Of a DNA stretch of 64,000 nt, positions 1-10,402 are shown in pieces. The translations under genes were made by a program, and so were the position numbers. Each line of letters begins with the position of its first letter. The first letter of the stretch is position 1. Below the pieces are notes generated by a model. It was given only the letters and a program-made list of their open reading frames with translations. It did not search any database and was not told where the DNA came from. Source of the DNA: Adiantum capillus-veneris (taxonomy: Eukaryota; Streptophyta; Polypodiopsida; Polypodiales; Pteridaceae); assembly GCA_014529385.2 (NCBI GenBank), contig CM043963.1, positions 81,370,412 through 81,434,411 of the forward strand, written 5' to 3'.

Positions 1-43
1 CTAAGTGTTCCTCCTCTACTGGCATCTCCCCAGATCCATCCAT

Positions 44-1600
44 CTATGCAAATTGTGGTAGCCCAAACTTTAGTTCTCCATCGAGGAACGCTCGAAGAGA
101 TGAGACTAGCTCAGGGTCTTTATATAGTTTGGACATGATGGTGGTTCTAACTTCTGAAGACATGAAATCCATCAATTTGGCAATGTTTAATGGCACCTTT
201 TGGACTTCAGTCCCTTGACGTGGAGAAGATGGGATCTCCATTTCTTCGATAGGATCAGGTAGTCCCTCTGTAAACATTCTTTCCATCAAGAAGTGAGTAC
301 GCCCACTTTCCCATGACTTTAAGTCAGTTTCTTCTTGGATGAAACTAGGTATGGCTAAGGGTCTATGGACTTGGTGAGGTTGTTGTTGTGTAGGGAACAC
401 GGTGTCTGTAATCTGGATCTGCCTAGGTGTTGGTTCTAGATCCCTTTGGGTATCTTCTACCAAACTCCTTAATTGCTTGACTCGCTCAATCTCCTCTATA
501 GGGTTTGGATAAGTTCCTATCTTCTTCTTGGATCCTGGCCATTGTGGCTCATGAAGATCTTCCTTGTTGGTTTCTATCTTAGTGGTCGTTTTGGTCTCCA
601 TGGTTTCACCTAAATTAGAATCCTCTTCAATGTCGTTCATATAAACGGGGTCGTCACCAATCCCTATGTTGGTCTTTGAACTGGGTTCGGACTTCGTTGC
701 TTTTTGCGATCTCTTCCTTCATGTTTTGTTCTTTTTCTGAGATTGGGCAATTGATGCCGTGTCTCTTTCCTCAAGAAAATAATTTTGTTTTTGGAGCATC
801 GATCGTGTGAGTACATTTACTGGTACCATAGGTGTACTTTGTGATGGATCCTTGGTAACTTCATTCAAGTTTAGCGGCGTGATCTTCGGTGCATTTGGAT
901 TATTTGGACATTGGGCAATCAAATGATCTATGTCACATCGATTACACATGAGTATCGGCATTGTAGATCTGCTCGCTTGATTGGTTTGCATTAGTGTGGC
1001 GTTCTTTTGTAGCCTAATAGGACACTCGGCTACACGATGTGGACCTCCACACTCATAGCATTGAAGAGGTGGTCTCTTAGCTGTGTAATTGATATTTTGG
1101 CCTCTTGCAGCAAGAGCAGCTACTTGATAGACGGGTTTGACTTGCCCAATAGTCCTCCATGTAGTATTGTGGACTTTCTTCAAGCACATCCATCCCATAG
1201 GCAATATTAGGATCTTTATCTTCCTCACAGCCTTCCAAACAAGCAATAGATGACTCACAACCCACTTGATTCACATAAGTGATTCTCGGATGGGTGGTTG
1301 CGGTCCTAGCACTGGAGGTGGTAAGGGTGTTGTTTGAACAACATTTTGGGCCCTAGGGACCATGTGTTGTGCTGTTTGTTCAAGAGGTGGGGCCGACATC
1401 AATGCAGGCACCCGAGGTGTGTCTGTCCATGCTAAGGTTGGTCTATTGGCCATCTCGCGTTTAAACACTATGAAATCCTTAGCTTGATGACCATACCTTC
1501 CACAAGCATTGCAGTTCCCATTGAATTTTACTCTAAAAGTAGGGCATTCACTGGTACTATGCGGTCCATAACATACTGATCACCATTGTTTCTCCCTTCT
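44..1600 (-). pseudogene. Decayed gag C-terminal region with serial zinc knuckles
   Basis: Downstream of the capsid block the minus strand encodes several nucleocapsid-type zinc knuckles: a knuckle near 1530-1570 whose first Cys codon is now TGA, a degenerate one at about 1490-1520 (CNACGRYGHQAKDF, last Cys lost), and two good ones in the block 1258-719 (CYECGGPHRVAEC and CNRCDIDHLIAQC). Three of the four use CX2CX3HX4C rather than the usual CX2CX4HX4C. The 198-residue block at 640-44 follows; it is charged and Gln/Pro-rich and probably corresponds to the gag-protease linker, but I do not recognise a fold in it. Confidence 0.6.
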
Positions 1601-1618
1601 TGGATACATATGATTTTT

Positions 1619-3900
1619 TTACGGAGCAAGATTATCTCTAAGACTCTCGTGAATATCCTTGGTGAGATCTGCTAAAGTTATCTTAGATATCCTTGGCTCC
1701 TTAGCATTAGGCTTTAGGGTCATTGGTTGATGCCCCGATGCTTGCGAGCTAATACATATAGGCTCAATAGACACTCTTTCTCCTTGAATCATTAAATTAT
1801 CCTCCAATTGGATCGCATTGGTGGTGACTGCTTCCCAAATGGTGATACCTCTAATGACTAGGCCATTGTAGATATCCTTATGTCGTAATCTCCTAATGAA
1901 TCTATCAAGCAATTGATTATTATTGAAGCGCCTCATTTGGATTACAAAGAGAATTCAAATGCTTTAAGTGACTAATAAAGTCTCTCACCAACTCTCCTTC
2001 CTCTCGTTGGGCTTTTTGGAGCTGAGAGGCTACACCCCAAAGTACTCCCTCTTGTATGTATTCTTTTAAGAACAATATCCTAAGAGTAGGGTAAATCTTT
2101 TTTTCTTCCACCCTTAGGGTTCTATACCAATGCCGTGCCTTCTCACTTAAGGTTAGGCTTAAAGCATTACTCTTATGCAGGTCATTGTGTTCTTCTAGAG
2201 AATCGAATATTTGTTTAGACACTTTGATATGCTTTCTCACATCCCCGTCTCCACTAAATTTTTGTGTGAGCTTGGCTATTTGTACTGCCTTACTTCTAGG
2301 CTCTCTATCAGGTGTGTTACGCATATTCTTAGCCAATAGATCGACTAATAGCTTGATCAAATGTTGCCAAGTCACCTAAGGCAGCAAGCACCGTGGGTGA
2401 AGGCGCTCCAGAGACTACATGTGGAGTAGGTATTGGCATTGGTCTTGGCGCATAGGAGGCCCTTGGGTTCCACGTTGGGTACGATGTTGTGCCATGTGGT
2501 GGCCCAAAGTTCATATGTGTGGCCCTAGGCATAGTGGACGTCGGATGTGACATGCTAATGCTAGCTGGTATGTTCCGATGAAAATAAGAACTTGGGTGTT
2601 GTGGTTGTGGAGCATAGGTTGCTGAAACAATGGGAGGGGTAGGAACTACATGAGTACGAGGATCCATGGGTGTATACGATTGGTACATACTTGTAGGTAC
2701 TGTTGCAGGCATTGAGCTACCATGTAGTGGTGCTTTACTAACAAATGAGGTCCATGGCGTGTTTCTCGGCATGCCCATCATTGGGGTAGGCATGGTAGCC
2801 GTGGTGCCATCAAGGGAAAGATGAGCTAGACTTGGAAAGGTAAAGCTATCACTTCTGGGCTCCGATTGAACTGAGACCCCTGACAAAACAACATATGGGG
2901 GATCCATTGAACTTACCGAGGGAGTCTCTATTTGCGATAAGGTCGGTTGTTTAGACTTTCCTGTATCCAAGAATCTCATGAGACCCGTTGAGGGCATGTG
3001 GATCCCCTTGTTCTGTCTCTCTAGCTCAATAACCCTATGGATGACCTCACAAACTCTTTGTTGTTGATCCTCCACACTAGTAGCACCCGTTGTGGATTGT
3101 AGCACATCTAACCAACCCACGTGATAGGTGTGACCTGTGTATAGGTTAGTTAGAGTTTCCGTTTGTAGTTCGTACTCCCTGTTCTCATTTAGGAATGCTC
3201 CATCTAAGCTTGAGGTGCTAGGGGTGTCTTTTGAACTAGATGCAATGTGGCTCTCTATGGGTTGACCCTTAGTGGTCGCTAATTCCGGAGCACTCAATTG
3301 CTCTCCTAGCAAGGATATTGACATATGAGCTTTTGATTTTAACTGTCTTTGTTGCTCTGCCTTGTGTAAGCTCTCGATTTCCTTTTCCCTCGCTGCAAGG
3401 ATATATCACTCAACCTCTTGTACTTTGGCAAGGCTTTTACCATCGAGTAATATGACCTCTGAGGGGAATAGCTCTGAAGAGTCAAGAGGTGCAGTGAATG
3501 AAGTATTCACGTGCACATTCTCTAAGGACATAGGGTCTATGTTGGTCATGAATGGAGAATTTACTTCCCCACCCCCCTCATTTACATCATTAGCTCCATG
3601 TTCGGAGCGAGTGGCTCTACTAAAGGTTTCCTTCAAGCGTCTAAGCACGCTCTGCCCAAACCGCAGGCCCATGGCATGCATGTCTTGGCTTGAGTTATTG
3701 GTATTAGGCATTGGGAAACTCTCCATGACGTCGTAGTCAAAGGAAGAGTCACTAGACGCTATGTTCGGGTCCTGGTTTGTACTACCTTGGGTCCCCGCCG
3801 AGGGCTCGGAACCTAACGTAGGTGGATATTGAGAACTCGTGTAAGTCAAAATTATCTCTAGTTGCTCCGTCTCTAGCACACGATTAGAGAGCAGATGCAT
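1619..3900 (-). pseudogene. Decayed retrotransposon gag, N-terminal and capsid region
   Basis: Three open blocks on the minus strand (3900-3406, 3324-2329 and 2375-1619 in two overlapping pieces) form one eroded gag. The first two are Ser/Thr/Pro-rich with a short helical stretch and resemble a flexible N-terminal region. The block at 2375-1920 is a Retrotrans_gag-type capsid domain: it contains an ARHWY motif followed by a lysine-rich helix, LFLKEYIQEG and a VRDFISHLKHLN helix, in the usual order. Blocks join only through frameshifts or stops, so no full-length protein is made. The leader between 3901 and 4661 is AT-rich with GT/CA runs and has no gene. Confidence 0.65.
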
Positions 3901-4661
3901 GTGCCTTTGGCACCCTACAAGCGTCGGCGAATAACCTTGAAGGTTAACCGCTTACTTTTTTAGGCATCCGTTTTCACTCGTTTTTTATTTATTTAATGTT
4001 TTTTAATGATCAATTTTTTGATTAAAGTGTGTGATAGCTCAAAATGAGCGTATCACTCAGAGGGTCATGGTGTGCTTTATAGCACAACGTTCGGTCACCT
4101 GAAGCTCCGTTGGTCCTCAAAAAAGTCGATTTTTAGCTATGTGTGAAGCTAAAATATGTAATTTTAAAGGGCGACTGAGGCCTGAGCCTGAGCGTGAGCT
4201 TGGGCTTGGGTTTGGGCTTGGGTCTAGGATATATTTCCAATCCCGGTGCTACCTTTAAAATTTTTCAAATTTTTATTTTTTTTGTAAAAAAATTTATTTT
4301 TTAATTTTTTTTTACTTTTTTTTTGGGATAAGGTCGCCGCGGCCTGCACCCAAGCACACACACACTCCATACCTACTTACAACTAACACACCTACTATTG
4401 CACACTAACACACTTCATTAGCTCTAACAGATCTACTTCCTACTTAATGTACTTTACATTACACAGAACTAACAACCTTAATACTAACACCTTATCACAG
4501 AGAGAAAACACAGTACCTTTCAAAACCTCATTAACAAAGAAATACACAACCAAACAAAATCCTTCTTCTCAACACACACACCTTCCTTCTCTACCTTTCC
4601 TACAATTGAAATTGCACCACAAAAGAAGCACAGAGTGCCATTCAAGCTTAGTGTATGGCAT

Positions 4662-4679
4662 TCCCCGGCAGCGGCGCCA
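4662..4679 (-). other. Primer-binding site, tRNA-Asp type
   Basis: The minus strand reads TGGCGCCGCTGCCGGGGA. This is complementary to the 3' end of plant tRNA-Asp(GTC) with one difference (C for T at position 9). It sits directly inside the LTR end, which fixes the orientation of the element. Confidence 0.8.
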
Positions 4680-4683
4680 AAAA

Positions 4684-5250
4684 TGTGTGCATCTGTCGCA
4701 CGTGTCAATGCAAGGTACTTGCCGATATACTGCGTGCGAGCCACAAATGGCTCCAATCATGCAACTAGCCTAAACGCGTAAGCTCAAAGATGCGCTGGTG
4801 TGTCACTCACTGCTCTACGCTTGCTGTCTTCGAGGATTCCTCGCCGTGAAGAAGAAGGAGCCGCCGCTGCGCCGCACTCAGCCGCTTTGTCGCCGTCGTG
4901 CCATTGTCGCAATGCTCAATCGCACACACTCTCTATGTCTCTCACGCATACACACACACAAAGAGGTGAAGAAGAAGAAGATGGAGATGGAGCAAGAGCA
5001 CTCTTCAATTTCACAAATGAGAGAATGAGTGAATTTTAGGTTTAGTTGACTTTTATATGAGCTCGCCCCATTCACACTTGGGCGCCCATACTTAGCCAAC
5101 TAATCCCTTGAATGTTCCAGTTAGAGTGCGCCTCTCATCGGCAATCACTCTTACCCTTTTCCTATTGGACCGACAAGCCCAGTACCTGACTCTACCAAAT
5201 AAATAATACGGCGGCCGTCTTAGGTGATAGGAATGTGCGTGAGGGTTAGC
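4684..5250 (-). repeat. 5' LTR of the first Ty3/gypsy-like element (outer end uncertain)
   Basis: The inner end is placed at 4684 because the minus strand reads ...GCACACA, four spacer bases, then the PBS. A TATA box lies inside at about 5050-5060. The far end cannot be fixed without the other LTR. ORFs on both strands here (4800-5100) are low-complexity and are not credible genes. Confidence 0.5.
5050..5060 (-). promoter_or_regulatory. TATA box in LTR
   Basis: The minus strand reads TCATATAAAAG, a good plant TATA box inside the putative LTR. Transcription would start some 30 bp downstream and run toward the PBS and gag. Position and strand fit; no transcript evidence is available. Confidence 0.5.
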
Positions 5251-5361
5251 TAGGAGTATGCTCGTGCGGCATTAGGATTTTGTATCTTTTGTGGTAGTCA
5301 TAGAATGTAATATTTTCAAGATGAAATGGCCTTGCACAATATAAATCAATTGGATGCATGA

Positions 5362-6527
5362 CTATAGTTGGCTGCGAGATAGCAACCTTTGCCGTAGTGA
5401 TGGTGGAGAGGAGTCGATGTATTCAATCCGTTCACTCCTTGTGATGATTGGTATCTTCAATTTGTTGATTGTTGCGTTTGTTGTAGATATTGGCTTTGAT
5501 AATACAGAGGCTGCAATTAGTTGAAGCTTTACTTTGTCCAAGCCGTGAAGTCCAATCCTTGCTGCATCATCTGAGGAGAGGTTCAATTTTCCAAGGGTTT
5601 TGGTTTCATTGCATGCTTGAGAAGGTAATACGATATAGATGAATTTGTGACTCTTTGAATAATCATGTGTGCCTTCCATAGGAGCAAGACTGTGGGATGG
5701 TACGGGACAACATTTTGATGGTCATACCCAGGACGATAGTAAAGCCATCTAGCGGTACAGGCATCCATAGTTGAAATTGTGTTGTATGTTGCTTCCATTG
5801 ATGATGTATTTATTCAGAAAAGTGTGCAAGCAGAGGTAAAATAGTGTTGCACACTCAACAGGGCAATCGTTCCACTTGAAGTCTCGGTTGTAGCCTTGAG
5901 CAAGTTTTTCAATTGTGATGACTTCTTGCCATCTTGTTTTGGAAACCTCATCAGTAGTGAATGTCAAGAACAAATGTGGTAGTCCCCATGTGTCCACCAT
6001 TGTTATGAGGTCTCTCAAGTTTCGTCAATGCCATGATGGAGTACTTGGCATTGTGGCTGGTAGATTGTATCAAATAATATGCTTTATTGCATCATGTGTA
6101 GATGCAACGGTGTGTGTTCGTTTATAGTTATCAATATCCCTTTGCAAAAATGTACTATTTGTGGATTTTTCAATCATGATAGCTTGTTTCAATTGGTACA
6201 TCATGAGCAAATATGGCTTGTATAATGAGTTTCGATTCTCATTCTAATGTATTCACTAAAGTCGAATTCTCCTTGGTAGTTTCCTTTTCCTGTGGGAAAG
6301 AGGAAAGGGAATATGCCTGATTCTAATGTGATATCATGTACTTCAGGTTCACGGTCCGGAAGTCCATTGTATTGAAAGCTGACTATTCGCTCGCTTAGAT
6401 AAGCGGTATCGCGTATTTGTATGGAACCAAACTCGTATTTGTCTTTTGCAGTAAATGCAGTTCTCTTTGTTGTGCTGAACAAATTTTGCAATATGCTAAT
6501 TTCACACTGTGATTCTGCTTCGTGCAT
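5362..6527 (-). pseudogene. Helitron Rep/helicase-like protein fragment
   Basis: Successive minus-strand pieces are collinear with the N-terminal half of plant Helitron RepHel proteins. The piece at 6527-6201 has the FPFLFPTGKGNY motif followed by a SEYIRMR motif. The piece at 6018-5749 has GLPHLFLTFT, the start of the Helitron-like N domain. The piece at 5798-5583 has NVVPYHPTVLLLW, also usual in these proteins, and 5679-5362 continues it. Frames change at each join and stops intervene. No Walker A helicase motif is seen before the sequence meets the LTR element on its left, so the helicase half is missing. Rep nicks DNA for rolling-circle transposition; this copy cannot. Confidence 0.75.
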
Positions 6528-6871
6528 AAGTTCAAATGGATCGCTTTCCGAGTGGTCCCTTACTTTATTCAGTATAGCTGATGCTGATAGAATACAAATA
6601 GATTTCTTTTTGTTTGGCTACTCAAAGATGCACCAGTACCTCTTGAGAATTGCATTGTTCTTTATGTTGTATGCTAGCACTGCTGCTATTGGCGTGTTTG
6701 CAAGTAGCGAAGTTGGCCGACACATGTTTTGCTTCATCGACTAGCAGATTGATGAATTGTTGAGTAATCACCTTCTATCAGGCAGGACTTTTGCAACCGT
6801 AGTTGCTGTTTTTGTGACAATGATTGTGACATCGATGACGCTAAGGAGCTGCACAATTAGTTGATTTGTGT

Positions 6872-7060
6872 TTAGGATGGCTTGTAGATGACAACGCTGC
6901 TTGTTCTTGAGCTTTTTAGGCAGGTAGGACAACAAGTCCAATTCACTTTGAGATTATGCATCACAGTTGTTTGCAATAAGGTTGCATTTTCTAGCTTCGT
7001 GCGGGTGGTGTTAAGACCATTGTTCTGGATATCTTTTTTTTGATAGATTGCAAATGCCAC
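6872..7060 (-). pseudogene. Short ORF, possibly upstream part of the Helitron protein
   Basis: A 62-residue minus-strand ORF on the same strand and upstream of the Helitron fragment. It contains a CCPTC pair, which might be a remnant of the Cys-rich N-terminus found in some Helitron proteins. The link rests on position more than on sequence. The interval 7061-7529 shows no gene. Confidence 0.25.
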
Positions 7061-7529
7061 AGCTTCCGCATATGGAAATGTTGTGAGCTATGATATTGCA
7101 TTCCTCTTACCAAGCCTCATAAATATGTTGTACACTAAACCATGAAGAAGCAACAAGATAGAGTAGTACTTTTTGTCTATTCATAGTTTGAAAAGTGGTG
7201 TATTCCCGGCGTCTTTTGCGGTTAGCACATAGCTTAGTTGCAATTTCCATTGAGAAGGCCTACACTTAAATGCAACTGTGAATACAGCAGATATAAATTA
7301 GTCCGATTGAAATTAGAAAGGACTAATATAATTAAATTCGACGATAAAAAAATTAGAAAGGATAAATATAATGGAAGTAGGCGACAAATCAATATTCAAA
7401 AAACTATTGCAAACCATAGTGGAACCTTCAGCCAAGACTGAAGAAGGGCATGCCAATGTTGGAGACAAGTTGGAACAAAAGGACAGAATCTCTATAAATA
7501 AAAAGAGCTTGGTAGCTGCGATGAATTTT

Positions 7530-8902
7530 CTAGGCAGAGTGGAAGAATAAATTACACATTTCAGAGGTGGGACACAAGCATTTTTGGGGGTGCATATGTA
7601 GATGTTCCAGTTCTTGATCTAAATCAGCGAGTGTCTTTCTTTCAGAAGGATTCTCCAGAAGGTAGGCATTGTTGATTATATTTTGTATGGCTAGAACCTT
7701 GATAGAAGTCCTTGTTTGCATCAAGTTAAGTTTGTAAAAGACACAGAACTGGCTACAAAAAATACCAAGCTGATTGATGACCCATGCAACTGCATACACA
7801 TCAGTTGATTTGCTCCAAGGGCATGTAGATCTGGTATTCAGTATTTTAGCTGCTCGCCAAGGACTTATGGCATGCTCTTTTGGCTTGCAAATATTTGTTG
7901 GTCTTCTCTCATACGGTGGTCGAAGGGCAAGACCCCAATCTATAATGCCTACTCTTGGTATTCCCTCTCTAGTAAAGTCAAGTATAATTTTCCAAGGGTG
8001 AAGGTCATTGTGAATAACACCATCCTCATGTGCAAATGCCAAAGCTTTTATTAGTGCATGAATCAAATACGAAGCATGATTGATGATGAGCCTGCATTGT
8101 TGCAACTCTAGTTCAGTTGGTTTTTTGTGTTTTTCATCACCCATGGCAAGTACAATTTCACTGATCCTTCCAGAAGGTGTAGGCACACACTCCATCAAAT
8201 CACTGAGGGAAGGTCCATTGAAATAAGGAAATATAAGTACCCATGGTGATTGACAAGTATGTGAGCACGCACAATACCTCGGTGGTTGAGGTCAACAATT
8301 ATCTCGTTTGCGAACGATTTGAATTGTTGTATTGCTTGACCTTTGAATTCCTTAAGAGCAGTACACATTCCTGGATGGAAGGAAAGAAATCCCTTCGATT
8401 TTGCATTCATAAGTGTCTTCGTATGACCCAGATCCTAGTTTCCTTACTTGATTTATAGCCTCAAATGGAATGCCCAAGGTGACAGAGAAAAATGAGTTCA
8501 ATAGAGTTTTCTGAATATGCAAACTAGACATGGATCCTCTGCTATCTTGAAGGGTCTCCTATTTCTTGTTGAACGTGTTCTATGTGTCAATATTTCTTGC
8601 GCGGGTGGATTTTTCTTTTTCAACCTTCTATCAGCTTTACCAATGTTGTAATTTCTCCATTTGTATGTCCTCTGGTAAGTCACCTCGCAGGTCGACATCA
8701 CATTTTCACCAATATCTGCACCCTCAAACTTCGAGGCTATTGAGTGAACCACTTCAGAGAGCAAGGCTTGCAAGTGCCACTCATCTCGCAAGGTTGTTGT
8801 TATCTCATCCAATGTGAGGGCATCCACTAACGGCACTAATTGTGTGTGCAATCTCTTTTTCAACTGCACTGCTTTTTCGGGAAGCATTTTACCTACAAGC
8901 AC
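7530..8902 (-). pseudogene. Broken protein kinase-like gene
   Basis: Minus-strand pieces together show a protein kinase domain. A Gly-rich loop (KLGSGSYEDTYE) lies at about 8408-8444 in one frame; the VAIK-like lysine (CTALKEFKG) and a helix C glutamate (FANEII) are in the ORF 8410-8195; the catalytic loop reads HNDLHPWKII and the metal-binding motif reads DWG in the ORF 8198-7530. At least two frameshifts separate these, one near 8210-8225 just before SLSDLMECV. The usual Asn of the catalytic loop (HxDxxxxN) is Lys here. The upstream ORF 8902-8498 is charged and helical and may be its N-terminal extension. It lies upstream of and on the same strand as the Helitron fragment, so it may be a captured gene piece. 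Confidence 0.65.
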
Positions 8903-9522
8903 TGAAATGACGTTATGATGTATAGGGAAGCTAGATTTTTTGCAACAATGACCAGTGCTTTATTAACAAGGAGGAGGGAATGGAAATCAACAAACTAGTG
9001 TCTATGATTAAATTTTTTCAGTGACATCAAATATTTGATAAGGCAGTGCAATAAGTTTGGTCAAGATCCAGGCTCATAACCTAATAGGGGCCCTCCACAT
9101 ACAACCTAACAGGAAGTGAAATTGTTTCACATCGGATGGCATGCTAAATGCAACAAGTAATGGGAATTATGCTCCTACAATGGAGACTAACAGAAAGTGG
9201 CTCGGTTAAGCACAATGACATGGGGGTCCAAATTGATAGCCAATGTTGTGGTACATGACATGATCTCTGCAGTGGTTAGGTTACACCATGGATTTGTATA
9301 AATAAGTTCAAATTTACAGTTTAAAATGAGGGTGTGTATAGAGGAGACAATGACCACAGTGTGTCTGAATGGGAGACAACGACATTTGCAATCGAGAGGA
9401 CGATTGGTGTCAAAGTAGTAATTCTTTTGGTGTGTCATACAGGTCTCTATATCTGCTCTATAACATAAATAAATTCAATATGCTTCATTTCCCTTTTGTT
9501 TTTTAACCCACACAATGGCTTA
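8903..9522. other. No gene seen
   Basis: I see no convincing coding region, RNA gene or element terminus here. A short minus-strand ORF at 9187-9438 has no recognisable feature. Confidence 0.5.
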
Positions 9523-9651
9523 GACAAGGATTATATTAGTTAGGTATTATGATAGGTCAATTTAACCTTTTGAAGACGTTTACTAAAGACAAGGATTGTA
9601 TTATTTAGGTCTTATGAAGGTCAATTTAACCTTGTGATAACGTTTACTAAT
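9523..9651. repeat. Tandem duplication of a ~65-bp unit
   Basis: The unit beginning GACAAGGATT at 9523 is repeated at 9588 with a handful of substitutions and small gaps. The two copies abut and end just before a CT microsatellite. Confidence 0.8.
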
Positions 9652-9654
9652 TAG

Positions 9655-9655
<1 letters not shown>

Positions 9656-9688
<33 letters not shown>
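9656..9688. repeat. (CT)n microsatellite
   Basis: A pure CT dinucleotide run of about 33 bp. Confidence 0.95.
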
Positions 9689-9690
<2 letters not shown>

Positions 9691-9756
9691 ACACATACAA
9701 AGATCTGCAGTGCACAATCTCTCTTTGTTTCTCTCTGGCCTTTAGTATGCCTAGGA

Positions 9757-9760
<4 letters not shown>

Positions 9761-9802
<42 letters not shown>
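9761..9802. repeat. (CT)n microsatellite
   Basis: A pure CT run of about 42 bp; the flanks (CTCTCTTTGTTT) are also CT-biased. Confidence 0.95.
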
Positions 9803-9804
<2 letters not shown>

Positions 9805-9948
9805 CTGCACTACAAATTCTGTGTTTCTCTCTCTCCTAACTACAATGCAGAGTCTCTTTTTGTTTCTCTTCGGCCTGCTTGTTGTGCCGGAATGGCGTCT
9901 CTTGGAATGCAGTGATTGTGGGATCCTTACAATAGGAGCAGGGACATC

Positions 9949-9949
<1 letters not shown>

Positions 9950-10023
<74 letters not shown>
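9950..10023. repeat. (CT)n microsatellite at the LINE 5' edge
   Basis: A pure CT run of about 74 bp followed by C-rich sequence. It is fused in frame to the LINE ORF1 remnant, giving an artificial Ser-Leu repeat. Confidence 0.95.
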
Positions 10024-10025
<2 letters not shown>

Positions 10026-10396
10026 CCCCTCTCTCCCCCGAAGAGAAGTTAGAGACACCTCCTTCTCTTGCAATTGTTATTGAAGATTTCTTCAAAACCC
10101 ACTTTGGTATGTCCGGAGTTATGGTCTATGGAGCACATAAAGTGGGGAAGCAAGGAGCTCCTCGCTCGGGAGAACGGCCAATTGTATGCACCATGCTGGA
10201 TGAGACCAAGCGAAAGATTATCCTTGATAATAGTTGGATCTATTTGAGGGATACAAAATGTTTTGTATGTGAAGATCGCACTATTAAGCAACAAAATATG
10301 CGTCGCAAGGCATATGAGGAAAAGAATAATGAAAACAAGGAGATCTCTCATGAAGAAAATGTGCCCAAGGAGGAGGCAAGTCTCTCAAGCAAATAG
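10024..10396 (+). pseudogene. LINE ORF1 C-terminal remnant
   Basis: The last ~115 residues resemble the C-terminal domain of L1 ORF1 RNA-binding proteins. RPIVCTMLDETKRKIILDN, then LRDTKCFVCEDRT and a charged KQQNMRRKAYEEK helix, match the usual layout of RP.V.F....K..IL.N, then L.G....ED and a basic tail. The N-terminal coiled coil and RRM are absent, replaced by the CT repeat that reads as Ser-Leu. ORF1p packages the element RNA. It ends seven bases before the reading frame assigned to ORF2. Confidence 0.6.
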
Positions 10397-10402
10397 GGAT
10401 GC

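Larger units (their letters stand above)
1..5250 (-). mobile_element. Ty3/gypsy-like LTR retrotransposon, 5' part (decayed)
   Basis: A minus-strand LTR element enters from the left edge. Read 5' to 3' on the minus strand it shows an LTR with a TATA box, a primer-binding site matching the 3' end of plant tRNA-Asp, a leader of about 760 bp, and a broken gag ending in zinc knuckles. Protease, reverse transcriptase and integrase would lie beyond position 1. The outer LTR boundary near 5250 is a guess, because the second LTR and the target duplication are not in view. The tRNA-Asp primer is typical of Athila/Tat-like Ty3/gypsy elements, but no pol is visible to confirm the clade. Confidence 0.7.

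Noticed and set aside
4447-5099. Short ORFs near the first LTR on both strands
   Set aside because: They overlap the PBS and LTR, are low-complexity or basic, and have no recognisable features.
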